The notes: generated by a model from the sequence alone, not told the origin. A DNA stretch of 64,000 nucleotides from Sphingobium yanoikuyae (GCF_034424525.1 NZ_CP139979.1:1674001-1738000); one strand, 5' to 3'; shown: positions 44,945 through 55,258, counted from the first letter of the stretch. Numbers and translations are program-made.

Positions 44945-47900
44945 TTAGAAGACCTTCTTCAGGCTGGTGTACCAGTAGCGCGCCTGCGGCTGGTAGAGGT
45001 TCGACAGATAGCCGCCCGATGCCAGCGGCGGATCCTTGTCGAAGATGTTGCGCGCGCCAATCTGAACGGTGGTGCCGTTCAATGGGCCGTCATTCTTGAA
45101 CGTATATTGGCCGTAGAGATTGACCGTCGTCTGGCCCTTCACCGTCCAGGGATTGGCGGACGCATCACGCACGCCATTTTCATAGACGCTGTCGATATAT
45201 TGCGTGAAGGCGCCGATCTTCCACGGGCCGAGCGACCAGTCGAAGGTTGCCGAAAGCCGCCAGCGCGGTTGGCCATCGCGGCCGATGACGTCGCCGCCGC
45301 CCTGGATCGGTACGCCGGCATTGATCTCGCCAGCGGCCTGTCCCGCAATCACCTGCTGCACGCCCGCCGGGGCGTCGACATAATAGCTGATCAGGCGCGA
45401 GGCATTCACGTTGAGCGAGAAGGTGCCGACCGACGTCGTGGGCAGGAAATAGTCCAGATTGAAGTCGATGCCCTGAACGGTGACCGGCAGCAGATTCTGG
45501 AAATTGGCGACGACGTAGAGCAGTTCGCCGACCGGTGCGAGCCCGGTGCCGGCGACGCGGGCGATATCGTCCGCCGTTGGATCGCGGCGGATGACGTTGG
45601 GATTGCTGCTGCCCTGGGTGCGCAGCAGATAGTCGAGGTTGAGCGCATTCTGATAGTCGAGCAGGCCCACGACATTCTTCTGCTGGATCTTCCAGCGGTC
45701 GACGGTGAAGGTGACCTTGCCGAGGCCATCGCCCAGTTTCGGCGACAGCACGGCGCCGAAGCTCCAGCTGGTCGATTCTTCGGGCTTCAGGTTCGGGTTG
45801 CCGCCGCTGCGACGCAGCACCGACACGTTGCAGACCGCGCTGGAGAAGTTGGTCGCGCGCCCGGAGCGGACATCGGCGTCGCACAGCACATAGTCGAAGC
45901 CGCCATTGACGCGATCGAGCGTGGAGGTGTTGATGACCTCCAGGTTCGGCGCACGGAAGCCCTGCGACCAGGAGCCGCGCAGCATCATGCCCTCCAGCAA
46001 TTCCCATGATCCCGCGACCTTGGGCTTCGCCACCGAACCGACGTCGCTATAATCCTCGTAACGGCCCGCGACCTGGAAATTCAGGCGACGGAACATGGGG
46101 ATTTCCATTTCCGGGCTGAAGATCGGAATGGCGAGTTCGGCATAGGCGGACTTCACGTTGCGCTTGCCGCGCACGTCCGGGCTGGGGCTGGCACCGCCAA
46201 GGTCGGAGCCATAGAAGACGCCGGTGACCGCGTCGGTATAGGTGGTGTCGACCCCGGCAATGCCGCCCTGATAGGTGGAGCGATTGTCATGATAGGTCTC
46301 GCGCCGCCATTCGATGCCGGCCGCGACGCCGATGCTGTTGTCGGCCCACAGGCCCAGCAGATTGGCGTTCGACACCTTGAAGTCCCACAAGGCCAGCGAT
46401 GTGCGGGTCTTGCGGGTCGCCTCGATCATGAAGCTGTCGATCGTGGACTGGCTGTTAGGCGTGCAGTCGCCGATCGAGGGCGTATCGACGCAGCCGCCGT
46501 TGAACGGGTTGTAGGCGTCGGGCGTGGTCTTGTTGATCGCCTGTTGCAGCAGCGTGTTGGAGAAATTCTCCTGCGTGTCCTTGGCCGTGGCCCAGGTGTA
46601 GAGGCCGGCCGATTCCCAGTCGAAATCGCCGATACTGCCGCGCAGGCCGCCCAGGAAACGATATTGGTAATTGGTCACGTCGACCTTGCGCGATCCCACA
46701 TCGACATAGCTGAGCGAGGTGATCTGGACCGGCAGCCCCTCGGCCGGAACCACCGAAAGATCGAGGCCGGGCAGGCGGTTGGGCGATCCGACCGGGCCGA
46801 GCGGGTTCCAATAGGCATTGGCCGCCACGGTGATCGGGATGTTGGCGAGCGAGCCGGGGGCGCCGATCGTCGAACTGGTCTTGCCGCGATAGAAGCCGAC
46901 CTCGCCGAAGAAGGACAGGGCGTCCGACAGTTCATAGTTGATGTAGGAGAAGATATTGATGCGCTTGACCGAAGGCTGGGCGGTCAGGTCGTCGAAGGTT
47001 GCCGGCGAATTGAAGCGCAGGTTGGAATCCGCGCCCGACATTTCCGTCGCGCCATTGCCGTCATCATAGCAGGTGTCCGGCGTGCCCGACGCGATGCGAC
47101 AACCGGCATTGGTGCTGGGCTGGATGTGGAACTGGCCCGAACTGTTGGTGAAGGCAGTGCCGTTGCTGGTGAGCGTCTGGTTGAGGAAATTGGCGCCGCC
47201 GCCGGGGCGGACGACGCGGAAGGTGCCCCAGGGCGTGCTGGTGCTGGTGCCGTTCCAGGCCGCGACATTGGCGAAGGGGGTGCCAGCGACATAGCCGCGC
47301 CGATCGACGCTGGCGGTATAATCCTGGTCGCTGAGATAGAGTTTCGACTTCTGGGCATAGCCGCCGAAGATCGAGATATTGCCGCGGCCTTCGTCGAAAT
47401 CGAAGCCGACCAGGCCATTGGCGGCAAATTCGCGCAGATTGGTGCCTTCCGCGCCGCCATATTGGACGTCGAACTTGGCGCCCTTGTAGTCGGACTGGAG
47501 CACATTGTTGACGACGCCGGCAACCGCGTCAGAGCCATAGAGCGCCGCCGCGCCGTCGCGTAGCACTTCGACGCGCTCGATATTGCCGACGGGAATGGTG
47601 TTGGCGTTGTAGCCGAAGGTCGGGACGCCGGAATCGACCACGCCGGTGATCGCCTGCGATGTCGGGTGCAGCACGGTGCGGCGGCCGTTGATCAGCAGCA
47701 ACGTATTGCCCTGGCCCAGGCCACGCAGCGAAACGGTCGATACGTCGCCGCGCGCGGCGTTGGCGTTGCCGCCGCCCAGCACCTGTTCGTTGAAGGTGAC
47801 GCCGCCCAGTTGCGGGATGGAGCGATAGAGGTCCGCACCCGAAACGGCGGCCACGGCCTCGATCTGCTCTTCGCCGACCAGGCTGACCGGCAGCGCGCCG

Positions 47901-48085
47901 GCGGTATTGGCGCCCTTGATCTGGGAACCGATGACGACGATTTCCGCAGCGGCCGGTTCACCGGCCTGCGGGGCGGCTTCTGTGCTGGACTGGGCCTGGG
48001 CCATGCCGGCCGTCAACGCCCAGAGACTGGCACTGGTTAGGGCGGTGGTTAAGGCGAAAAGCGTCTTTCCTCTTTCTCTCGTCAT
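44945..48085 (-). CDS. TonB-dependent outer membrane receptor
   Basis: This 1046-residue protein has a signal peptide ending near GMAQAQ, a plug (about 45-175, with VVIGSQIKGAN, LLINGRRTVLHP and DGAAALYGSDAVAGVVN) and a large beta-barrel ending in Phe. The C-terminal part contains the usual FRAPNLEV and GGNPNLKPEES blocks. The gene leads a unit with GGT 1, so it may import gamma-glutamyl compounds or larger peptides. The ATG at 48085 follows AGGGGAAC; the longer frame to 48184 lacks a signal peptide and is not used. Confidence 0.92.
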   Translation of the reverse strand: MTRERGKTLFALTTALTSASLWALTAGMAQAQSSTEAAPQAGEPAAAEIVVIGSQIKGANTAGALPVSLVGEEQIEAVAAVSGADLYRSIPQLGGVTFNEQVLGGGNANAARGDVSTVSLRGLGQGNTLLLINGRRTVLHPTSQAITGVVDSGVPTFGYNANTIPVGNIERVEVLRDGAAALYGSDAVAGVVNNVLQSDYKGAKFDVQYGGAEGTNLREFAANGLVGFDFDEGRGNISIFGGYAQKSKLYLSDQDYTASVDRRGYVAGTPFANVAAWNGTSTSTPWGTFRVVRPGGGANFLNQTLTSNGTAFTNSSGQFHIQPSTNAGCRIASGTPDTCYDDGNGATEMSGADSNLRFNSPATFDDLTAQPSVKRINIFSYINYELSDALSFFGEVGFYRGKTSSTIGAPGSLANIPITVAANAYWNPLGPVGSPNRLPGLDLSVVPAEGLPVQITSLSYVDVGSRKVDVTNYQYRFLGGLRGSIGDFDWESAGLYTWATAKDTQENFSNTLLQQAINKTTPDAYNPFNGGCVDTPSIGDCTPNSQSTIDSFMIEATRKTRTSLALWDFKVSNANLLGLWADNSIGVAAGIEWRRETYHDNRSTYQGGIAGVDTTYTDAVTGVFYGSDLGGASPSPDVRGKRNVKSAYAELAIPIFSPEMEIPMFRRLNFQVAGRYEDYSDVGSVAKPKVAGSWELLEGMMLRGSWSQGFRAPNLEVINTSTLDRVNGGFDYVLCDADVRSGRATNFSSAVCNVSVLRRSGGNPNLKPEESTSWSFGAVLSPKLGDGLGKVTFTVDRWKIQQKNVVGLLDYQNALNLDYLLRTQGSSNPNVIRRDPTADDIARVAGTGLAPVGELLYVVANFQNLLPVTVQGIDFNLDYFLPTTSVGTFSLNVNASRLISYYVDAPAGVQQVIAGQAAGEINAGVPIQGGGDVIGRDGQPRWRLSATFDWSLGPWKIGAFTQYIDSVYENGVRDASANPWTVKGQTTVNLYGQYTFKNDGPLNGTTVQIGARNIFDKDPPLASGGYLSNLYQPQARYWYTSLKKVF

Positions 48086-48533
48086 TATTGTTCCCCTGTG
48101 ATGAAGCCTTGAGCTTCGCGCCGTTAGGCAAAGGTGCCTTTCCGGTTCAGAGTTTGGGGAGGTCGGCAAATGTCGGCGCCGCACGACGCGTGCAGCGACC
48201 CATGCTTATTGATGACCGTTCAGATAGTGCATTTGCAGGCCCTCCCGAAAAACTGGAGTTCCGGCATCATCCCTTGCGTGGGAAATCGTTGCTGCTGTCG
48301 CCCTCACGACGGCAAGGCTTTTTCCGGGCACAACACCCACCATTGTGCGCGTTCATTGCGCTAGAACTGATGGGCGTGAAATTTCCGCCATATGTTTCGA
48401 AATATTTTTGAAATAAAATCGGATTTACCGGCATATAGCGGAAAAATCGGGTTGGCTCGTTGTTGCGCGTATCGGCCGGCAAACGCCTTCCCTCGGGTGA
48501 TGCCGGACAGGCCGAAAACAGGGGATTCCATCG
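48086..48533. other. 448-nt divergent intergenic region
   Basis: This gap separates the leftward TonB receptor from the rightward GGT 2. Most of it shows no gene or strong repeat. Near its right side an AT-rich patch (48391-48420) contains the palindrome TTTCGAAA (48395-48402) and TTTTTGAAATAAAA, a likely promoter or operator for GGT 2. The GTATACGAT motif of the 24-40 kb region is absent. Confidence 0.5.
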
Positions 48534-50423
48534 ATGAGCGATAACGCAAAGCAGGGGGTGACCCGGCGGGAGTTCGCGGCGTCGGCCATGGCCGGTGCGG
48601 CCCTGGTCGCGGGTGCCGGGCCAGCCTCCGCCCAGGCGGGCAATGCGCCGGCAAAGCCCGGCAAGGCGGCGATAGAGCCAACCAGATTGGTTAGCGCGGG
48701 CGAAACGCTGCGGCCAGAGATCGTCGGCCAGTTCGGCATCGTCGCGGCCGGGCGCCACTATGCCGTGGCGGCAGGTACGCGCATCCTGCTGGCCGGCGGC
48801 AATGCGACCGACGCCGGTGTGGCGGCGGTCTTTGCCGCGGCCGTGACCGAGATTTCGCATTTCGGTTTTGGCGGTGAAGCGCCGACCATCATCTATGACG
48901 GCAAGACGAAGAAAGTGTCGCTGATCAGTGGCCAGGGCGTTGCGCCGGGGCTGGCCACGCCCGACAAGTTCGCCGATGCCGGCGTCATTCCGGGCAATGG
49001 CCCCAATGGCGGCACCGTGCCGGCGATGGTCGATGCAATGGCGCTCGCGCTCCAGCTCAACGGCACGATGGGCCTGCATGACGTGATGCAGCCGGCGATC
49101 GAGCTGGCCGACGGTTTCGTCATGTATAATTTCCTGGCCGAAGTGTTCGTCAGCCAGCAGAAGGCGACGTCCAAATACAAGGACGCCTACGACGCCTATT
49201 ATCCCGGTGGCCAATTGCCCAGGACCGGGGAGATTTTCCGCCAGCCCAATCTCGCCCGCACGATGCGGATCATTGCCGACGCCGATGCCGCCGCGTTCAA
49301 GAAGAGCGGCGATCGCAAGGCGGCGATCCAGGCTGGGCGTGATGCCTTCTACAAGGGCGACATCGCCCGCCGGATCGGCGCCGCGATGGAGCGGGACGGC
49401 GGCCTGATGCGCTACGAGGATCTGGCCAAATATAAGGGCAAGGTCGAGGCGCCGGCGATGACCAGCGTCTTTGGCTATCAGGTCTGCAAGGCGGGTTTCT
49501 GGAGCCAAGGTCCGGCCATGCTGATGGCGCTCAACATTGCCGAGGCGGCCGGGATCGCGACGATGGAGCCGGGCTCGGCGCCCTATCTCCACACCGTTGC
49601 CGAGGCAATCAAGCTCGCCTTCGACGATCGCAACATGTATTTTGGCGATCCCGATTTCGCGACGGTGCCAATGAAGGGGCTGTTGTCGAAGGACTATGCG
49701 GCGCAGCGGGCCAGGCAGATCGGCCCGCGTGCCTCGCTGGAGCATCGCTTCGGCAATCCCTGGGCGTTCGAGGGCAAGGCGCGGACCACGCCGCAATTCA
49801 CGCCGCATATGTTGAAGGCCCCGCCCAAGCCAACCGCTGATACGACGGCGATCGAGGTGGTGGACAAGGACGGTAACCTCTTTTCCTGCACGCCCAGTTC
49901 CGGCTGGATGCTGGGCGGCGCCTATATTGCGGGCGATACCGGCGTGCCGATGAGCAACCGCCTGACCGTGTTCGACCTTGATCCGGAAAGCCCCAATGTC
50001 CTGGTGCCGGGCAAGCGGCCGCGCACCACCCTGTCGCCATCGATGGTGCTCAAGGATGGCCAGCCCTATCTGGCGATCGGGACGCCGGGCGGCGACAATC
50101 AGGATCAGCAGATCATGAACGTGCTGCTGCGGGTGCTGGCCTTCAACCAGCCGCTCCAGGCCGCGATCGAGGCGCCGCGCATCAACTCCAATCATTTCCA
50201 CGGCTCCTTCGGCATCAAGAAGGATGAGCCGGGCGTACTGGAAATCGAGGATCGCGTACCAGAGGCGGTGCGCGACGATCTGACCGCGCGCGGTCACAAG
50301 CTGGACGTGCTGGGGCCGTTCGCGGTGTCGACCGGCATCGTCGCGGCCGGCGTGGTGCCGGGCAGCGGCACGCTGCGCGGCGGCGCGGATGTGCGCCGCG
50401 AACGCTATATATTTGGTTGGTAA
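48534..50423 (+). CDS. Exported gamma-glutamyltransferase-family protein 2
   Basis: This 629-residue protein has a twin-arginine-like signal (TRREFAASAMAGAALVAGAGPASAQA) and the GGT fold. The self-processing Thr-Thr pair is T437-T438 in ADTTAIEVVD, with Ala where the common enzymes have His. LAGGNATDAGVAA, PGNGPNGGTVPAM and GTPGGDNQDQQ are typical blocks. It differs strongly from GGT 1, so it is not a recent duplicate and may prefer another substrate, such as cephalosporin-acylase-like amides. The gap to the next gene is 13 nt, so the two form an operon. Confidence 0.9.
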   Translation: MSDNAKQGVTRREFAASAMAGAALVAGAGPASAQAGNAPAKPGKAAIEPTRLVSAGETLRPEIVGQFGIVAAGRHYAVAAGTRILLAGGNATDAGVAAVFAAAVTEISHFGFGGEAPTIIYDGKTKKVSLISGQGVAPGLATPDKFADAGVIPGNGPNGGTVPAMVDAMALALQLNGTMGLHDVMQPAIELADGFVMYNFLAEVFVSQQKATSKYKDAYDAYYPGGQLPRTGEIFRQPNLARTMRIIADADAAAFKKSGDRKAAIQAGRDAFYKGDIARRIGAAMERDGGLMRYEDLAKYKGKVEAPAMTSVFGYQVCKAGFWSQGPAMLMALNIAEAAGIATMEPGSAPYLHTVAEAIKLAFDDRNMYFGDPDFATVPMKGLLSKDYAAQRARQIGPRASLEHRFGNPWAFEGKARTTPQFTPHMLKAPPKPTADTTAIEVVDKDGNLFSCTPSSGWMLGGAYIAGDTGVPMSNRLTVFDLDPESPNVLVPGKRPRTTLSPSMVLKDGQPYLAIGTPGGDNQDQQIMNVLLRVLAFNQPLQAAIEAPRINSNHFHGSFGIKKDEPGVLEIEDRVPEAVRDDLTARGHKLDVLGPFAVSTGIVAAGVVPGSGTLRGGADVRRERYIFGW

Positions 50424-50436
50424 GGGGATCGATCCG

Positions 50437-53391
50437 ATGAAATCTGCCTTCAAGCTTCTGTCGCTGGCCCTGTTGTCGGCCGGCGCCGTCCAGGCCTATG
50501 CCCAGCCCGCCAATCTGCCCCCGCCCGGCGGCGAGACCCCGATCGCCTTCGATGTGCATGAAGGCACCTCCATGGCGGTGTCGGTATCGCCCGACGGCAA
50601 ATGGCTGGCGGTCGACCTGCAGGGGAGCCTGTGGATCATCCCGACCAGCGGCGGCAAGGCGAAGCGGATCACCGACTATTTCAACGATGCCCGCCAGCCG
50701 GTCTGGTCGCCCGACGGTTCGCGCCTCGCCTATTTTTCCTATCGCGACGGCAATTATGATCTCTGGACGATCAAGCCCGACGGCAGCGACATGCGCAAGC
50801 TGACCGAGGGCGCTTATGATGATCGCGAGCCGGCCTGGTCGCCCGACGGCCGGACGATCGCCTTTTCATCTGACCGCAGCGGCAATTACGACATCTGGAC
50901 GCTGGACATCGCCAGCGGCGCGATGAAGCAGGTCAGCAGCAACGGGCGCGAGGATCGCATGCCCAGCTGGTCGCCCGACGGCGCGCGCATCGCCTATTCC
51001 GGCACGGACGGCGCCAAGACCGCCCTCTATGTCACGGCCCTTGCCGATGGGCAGGAAAGCCTGTTGAAGCAGGTGCAGGGCAAGATCGATGCGCCCTCCT
51101 TCGGCCCCGGCGGCGAACTCGCCTATGTGGTGCAGGACGCCCAGGGCAGCCGTCTGGAGGTCGATGGCAAGGCCGTCAGCGGCGCCGAGAATGTCTTCCC
51201 CTTCCGTGTGTCCTGGGGGAAGGGCGGTTACTATTATGTGTCCGACGGCAAGATCCGCAGCCGCAAGGGCACCAGCCTGTCGACCGTCAACTTCGCTGCC
51301 ACGCTTGAGGTGGTCAAGCCCAGCTACGCCCGCGCCAAGCGCGACTGGGATTCGACCGCGCCGCGCAAGGCGCTGGGCATCGTCCACCCGACCTTGTCGC
51401 CCGACGGCAGCCGCATCGCCTTTGCCGCGCTCGGCGATCTCTATGTCATGTCGTCTAAGGGCGGGGTGCCGGAGAATCTGACCAAGGATGGCGCGCTCGA
51501 CACCGATCCGGCCTGGTCGCCCGATGGCCAGAGCCTGGTCTATACCTCCGACAAGGGCGGTGGCCTGCCGCAACTGTGGATCCGCGACATGAAGACCGGC
51601 AAGGATCGCCGGCTGACCGATATCGACACCCAGCCGCTGGGCGCCGCCTGGTCGCATGACGGCACGCGGATCGCCTATATCGATGTCGACGGCCGCTGGG
51701 GCGTCGCCGGCCTGTGCGTGGTCGATGTCGCGACCGGCAAGATCACCCGCCTTCAGGGATCGCTGGGCCAGCCCGGCAGCCCCAGCTGGTCGCCCGACGG
51801 CAAATATGTCGCCATCCCGCTATCCTACAAATATTCCAACAGCTTCCGCGAGGGCACCAACCAGGTCTACATGGTGCCGACCGATGGCGTAGGCAAAGCC
51901 TTCTGGCATCTGCCCGAACCCAATATGTCGATGGACACCCGCGCTGGTGGCGGTCCTGCCTGGTCGCCCGACGGAACGAAGATGGCCGCCATCTATGAGG
52001 GGCTGCTGAAGATCTGGCCGGTGGCCGCCGACGGCAAGCCGCTGGGACCGCCGCGTTCCTACACCTCCGACATCTCCTATTTCCCGAGCTGGGCGGGCGA
52101 CAACAAGACGATCCTGTTCCAGTCGGCCGACAAGCTGAAGTCGCTCGACACCGAAACCGGCGCGATCACCGACATTCCGCTGGATCTGACCTATCGCATC
52201 GCCAACCCGACCGGGCGCACCGTCATCCATGTCAGCAATCTCGTGGACTCCGTCCATGACGTGACCCAGCATGACAAGGACATCATCGTCGACGGCCACC
52301 GCATCGCCGAAATCCGCGACCATGATCCCGCGCTGCACCAGGCGGAGCATTTTGTCGACGGCACGGGGCTTACCGCCATTCCCGGCCTGATCGAGCATCA
52401 TTCCCATGCCCAGAAGGATTTCGGCTCCAATCTGGAACGGGCCTGGCTTGCCTATGGCATCACCACGGTGCGCGATCCGGGCACGCAAATCTATGATGCA
52501 GTGGAGGATCGAGAGGCGGCGGAATCGGGCGTGCGCCTGTCACCGCGCCTCTATGTCGCCGGGCCGCTGCTCGAATGGCAGCGCGTCTATTACAAGATGG
52601 GCGTGGCGGTCTCCAGCCCGGCCCATCTGGAGCGGGAGTTCACCCGCATGCGCGCGCTCCATTATGACATGATCAAAAGCTATGTGCGCATGCCCGACCT
52701 GTTCCAGCGCCAGATCGTGCGTGCCGCCCATGAGATGGGCATACCGGTCAGCGGCCATGAAATCTTCCCGGCTGCCTTTTCCGGCGTCGATGGCACCGAG
52801 CATATGGGCGCGACCAGCCGGCGCGGCTATTCGCCCAAGCAGGGGCCACAGGGCATGGCCTATGAGGATGTGATCCAGCTTTTCGGTCGTAGCGGCCGGA
52901 CGCTGACGCCGACCCATTTCGGCGCGATGACGCCCTATCTGGCCAAGCATCCCGGCTACAAGGACGACCCGCGCCTCAACCTCTATCCGGTCTGGGCACG
53001 GGAAACGATCACCGAAGCCGATCCGATGGCCAGCATGCTGCGCCCGTTGCTGGAGGGGCAATATAAGAGCCTTAAGAAAATGTATGATGCCGGCACACTG
53101 GTGACGGCAGGCACCGACACGATGATCGCCAACAATCTCCATGCGGAGATTTCCTCCTATGTCGACGCCGGCTTGACGCCGTTCCAGGCGCTCCAGACCG
53201 CGACCGTCAATTCGGCGAAGGATCTGAACCTGGATGCGGGCACGCTGGAGGCCGGCAAGCTGGCCGACATCGTGCTGGTCGACGGCGATCCGCGCGCCGA
53301 CATCGCCAACACCTTCAAGGTGAAGAAGGTGATGATGAACGGCGTCATCCATGACGTGGACGACATCGTTGCCGGCGGCATGCGGAAATGA
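50437..53391 (+). CDS. Exported beta-propeller (PD40/TolB-like) plus amidohydrolase fusion
   Basis: This 984-residue protein has a signal peptide (1-22, QAYAQ), then about 580 residues of TolB/PD40 propeller repeats recognised by the recurring W-SPDG pattern. A C-terminal amidohydrolase domain (about 600-980) follows, with HxH at H655 and H657 and the conserved Asp894 in TAGTDTM. Such fusions are frequent in sphingomonads and may act on peptides or amides in the periplasm; the substrate is unknown. The ATG at 50437 follows AAGGGG. It is co-transcribed with GGT 2. Confidence 0.88.
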   Translation: MKSAFKLLSLALLSAGAVQAYAQPANLPPPGGETPIAFDVHEGTSMAVSVSPDGKWLAVDLQGSLWIIPTSGGKAKRITDYFNDARQPVWSPDGSRLAYFSYRDGNYDLWTIKPDGSDMRKLTEGAYDDREPAWSPDGRTIAFSSDRSGNYDIWTLDIASGAMKQVSSNGREDRMPSWSPDGARIAYSGTDGAKTALYVTALADGQESLLKQVQGKIDAPSFGPGGELAYVVQDAQGSRLEVDGKAVSGAENVFPFRVSWGKGGYYYVSDGKIRSRKGTSLSTVNFAATLEVVKPSYARAKRDWDSTAPRKALGIVHPTLSPDGSRIAFAALGDLYVMSSKGGVPENLTKDGALDTDPAWSPDGQSLVYTSDKGGGLPQLWIRDMKTGKDRRLTDIDTQPLGAAWSHDGTRIAYIDVDGRWGVAGLCVVDVATGKITRLQGSLGQPGSPSWSPDGKYVAIPLSYKYSNSFREGTNQVYMVPTDGVGKAFWHLPEPNMSMDTRAGGGPAWSPDGTKMAAIYEGLLKIWPVAADGKPLGPPRSYTSDISYFPSWAGDNKTILFQSADKLKSLDTETGAITDIPLDLTYRIANPTGRTVIHVSNLVDSVHDVTQHDKDIIVDGHRIAEIRDHDPALHQAEHFVDGTGLTAIPGLIEHHSHAQKDFGSNLERAWLAYGITTVRDPGTQIYDAVEDREAAESGVRLSPRLYVAGPLLEWQRVYYKMGVAVSSPAHLEREFTRMRALHYDMIKSYVRMPDLFQRQIVRAAHEMGIPVSGHEIFPAAFSGVDGTEHMGATSRRGYSPKQGPQGMAYEDVIQLFGRSGRTLTPTHFGAMTPYLAKHPGYKDDPRLNLYPVWARETITEADPMASMLRPLLEGQYKSLKKMYDAGTLVTAGTDTMIANNLHAEISSYVDAGLTPFQALQTATVNSAKDLNLDAGTLEAGKLADIVLVDGDPRADIANTFKVKKVMMNGVIHDVDDIVAGGMRK

Positions 53392-53465
53392 TCTGGTGAC
53401 TGCCATTCGCTTTCGATTGACCTGAGCCGTCGGACTGCTGCTATGGGCGTATCCAAAGGGGCGCC

Positions 53466-54047
53466 ATGCGAATTGTCATCATCGACGACAGCGGATTGAG
53501 AGCGACGGTCCTGGAAGAAGGGCTGCGTGAGGCGGGCTATGACGATATTCATATCGTCCCGCCCCGCGGCGCCTTCGTTGCCCGGCTGGAGCGGATGGCG
53601 CCCGATGTGGTGCTGATGGATCTGGGCAGCCCCAGTCGCGACACGCTGGAGGAGATGCTGACGGTCAGCCGCGCGCTTGCCCGGCCGATCGCGATGTTCG
53701 TCGATCAGTCCGACGATGCAATGATCGGCGCGGCGATCGATGCCGGCGTGTCGGCCTATGTCGTCGACGGCCTGCGCAAGGAGCGGGTGAAGCCGGTGCT
53801 GGAATTGGCGGTGCGACGTTTCAATGCCTTTGCCCGCATGCAGTCGGAACTGGACGAGGCGCGCACCGCGCTGGCCGACCGCAAGATCATCGACCGGGCG
53901 AAATCGATCCTGATGAACCAGCGCAGCCTGTCCGAGCAGGATGCCTATGCGCTGCTGCGGTCGAGCGCGATGAACCAGGGCAAGAAGATCGTGGATGTGG
54001 CGCAGGCGCTGATTACCGCCAGCGACCTGCTGGGAGGGGGCATATGA
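53466..54047 (+). CDS. nasT: NasT, ANTAR-domain antiterminator of nitrate assimilation
   Basis: This 193-residue protein has a receiver-like domain (1-120, with IIDDSG and the LMDLG Asp) and a C-terminal ANTAR domain (about 135-190, ADRKIIDRAKSILM...DAYALLRSSAM). ANTAR proteins bind RNA with paired hexaloop hairpins and prevent termination. NasT is held inactive by NasS without nitrate. Its two probable targets are the leaders at 55341-55445 and 58072-58201. Its end overlaps nasS (ATGA). Confidence 0.95.
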   Translation: MRIVIIDDSGLRATVLEEGLREAGYDDIHIVPPRGAFVARLERMAPDVVLMDLGSPSRDTLEEMLTVSRALARPIAMFVDQSDDAMIGAAIDAGVSAYVVDGLRKERVKPVLELAVRRFNAFARMQSELDEARTALADRKIIDRAKSILMNQRSLSEQDAYALLRSSAMNQGKKIVDVAQALITASDLLGGGI

Positions 54048-55258
54048 GCGAATTGCTGCGGATAGCCTTTCTGCCGCTGACGGACGTGGCCGTGCTGGCG
54101 GTCGCGCGCGAACGGGGTTTTGCCGAGGAAGAGGGGATCGCGCTCGATCTGGTGCGGACCACCAGCTGGGCGACGCTGCGCGACCGGCTGGTCTATGGCC
54201 AGGTGCAGGGCGCGCAGATGCTGGCGCCGCTGGCCGTGGCGGTCACGCTGGGCCTCAGCCAGCAGCCCGCCGCACTGGCCGCGCCCTACAAGCTCAACGT
54301 CAACGGCAATATGCTGGTGATGGCACCGGACTTCGCCAGGGCACTGGAGCCGGACATCGCCCGGCGGCTTGCCGACCCGCTGGGCACTGCCCATGATTTT
54401 GCCGCCGCGATCGGCCTGTGGCGGCGCAAGCCGGTGATCGGTGTCGTCCATCGCTTTTCCAGCCATGCGATCATGTTGCGCTATTGGCTGGCGAGCGCGG
54501 GCATCGATCCCGATCGGGATGTCGTGCTGCGCGTGCTGCCGCCCTCGCTGACGGTCGAGGCGATGCGGGCGGGTGAAATTGACGGCTTCATCGCCGGCGA
54601 ACCTTGGGGCAGCGCGGCGATCGAGGCCGGGCTCGCCGAAACCGTCGCGATCGGCGAACGCATTTGGCAGCGGGGGGTGGAGAAGGTTCTGGCCTTTCGG
54701 CAGGACTGGCTGGAGGCGAACCCGGAAACGGTCGATCGCCTGTTGCGCGCGCTCGCCCGGTCGGCCGCCTGGTGCGACGATCCGGCGCATCATGAGGCAC
54801 TCGCCGATCTCCTGTCCGACCCGCGCTATGTCGACCAGCCCGCCGACCTGATCCTGCGTGCGCTGTCGGGGCGGATCGTGGCGCGCCTCGGCGACGCGCC
54901 GATCGCCAATCCCGATTTCATGCTGTTCGCGCGCGAAGCGACCGCCTTCCCCTGGCGCAGCCAGGCGCTGTGGATCTATTCGCAGCTGGTCCGCTGGGGC
55001 ATGGTGGCCCATGATGCGGAAACAGCGGCGCGGGCCGCCGCCGTCTTCCGGCCGGATATTTTCCGCCGGGCGCTGGCCGATAGCGGCCTGCCGATGCCGG
55101 GGGCTAGTATGAAACTGGAAGGGGCGCTCACGACCCCGATGCCGGTCGGCGCCCATCGCGGCGACCTGACGCTTGGCCCGGATCGCTTTTTCGACGGGCG
55201 AATCTTCGACCCCGAACGGATTGAGGATTTCCTGCGGGATTCTGCGCCCCTCCGTTGA
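54044..55258 (+). CDS. nasS: NasS, nitrate sensor (NrtA-like binding protein)
   Basis: This 404-residue protein resembles the periplasmic nitrate-binding proteins NrtA/NasF, but has no signal peptide, as expected for the cytoplasmic sensor NasS. Blocks such as LRIAFLPLTDVAVLAVARERGF, GEIDGFIAGEPWG and RIWQRGVEKVL are typical. NasS binds NasT and releases it when nitrate or nitrite is bound. The gene is translationally coupled to nasT, matching the stoichiometric pair found in other bacteria. Confidence 0.95.
   Translation: MSELLRIAFLPLTDVAVLAVARERGFAEEEGIALDLVRTTSWATLRDRLVYGQVQGAQMLAPLAVAVTLGLSQQPAALAAPYKLNVNGNMLVMAPDFARALEPDIARRLADPLGTAHDFAAAIGLWRRKPVIGVVHRFSSHAIMLRYWLASAGIDPDRDVVLRVLPPSLTVEAMRAGEIDGFIAGEPWGSAAIEAGLAETVAIGERIWQRGVEKVLAFRQDWLEANPETVDRLLRALARSAAWCDDPAHHEALADLLSDPRYVDQPADLILRALSGRIVARLGDAPIANPDFMLFAREATAFPWRSQALWIYSQLVRWGMVAHDAETAARAAAVFRPDIFRRALADSGLPMPGASMKLEGALTTPMPVGAHRGDLTLGPDRFFDGRIFDPERIEDFLRDSAPLR

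Noticed and set aside
48088..48411. Small open frame of 107 residues in the divergent gap
   Set aside because: It has no good ribosome binding site and no family features, and it runs across the likely promoter region.
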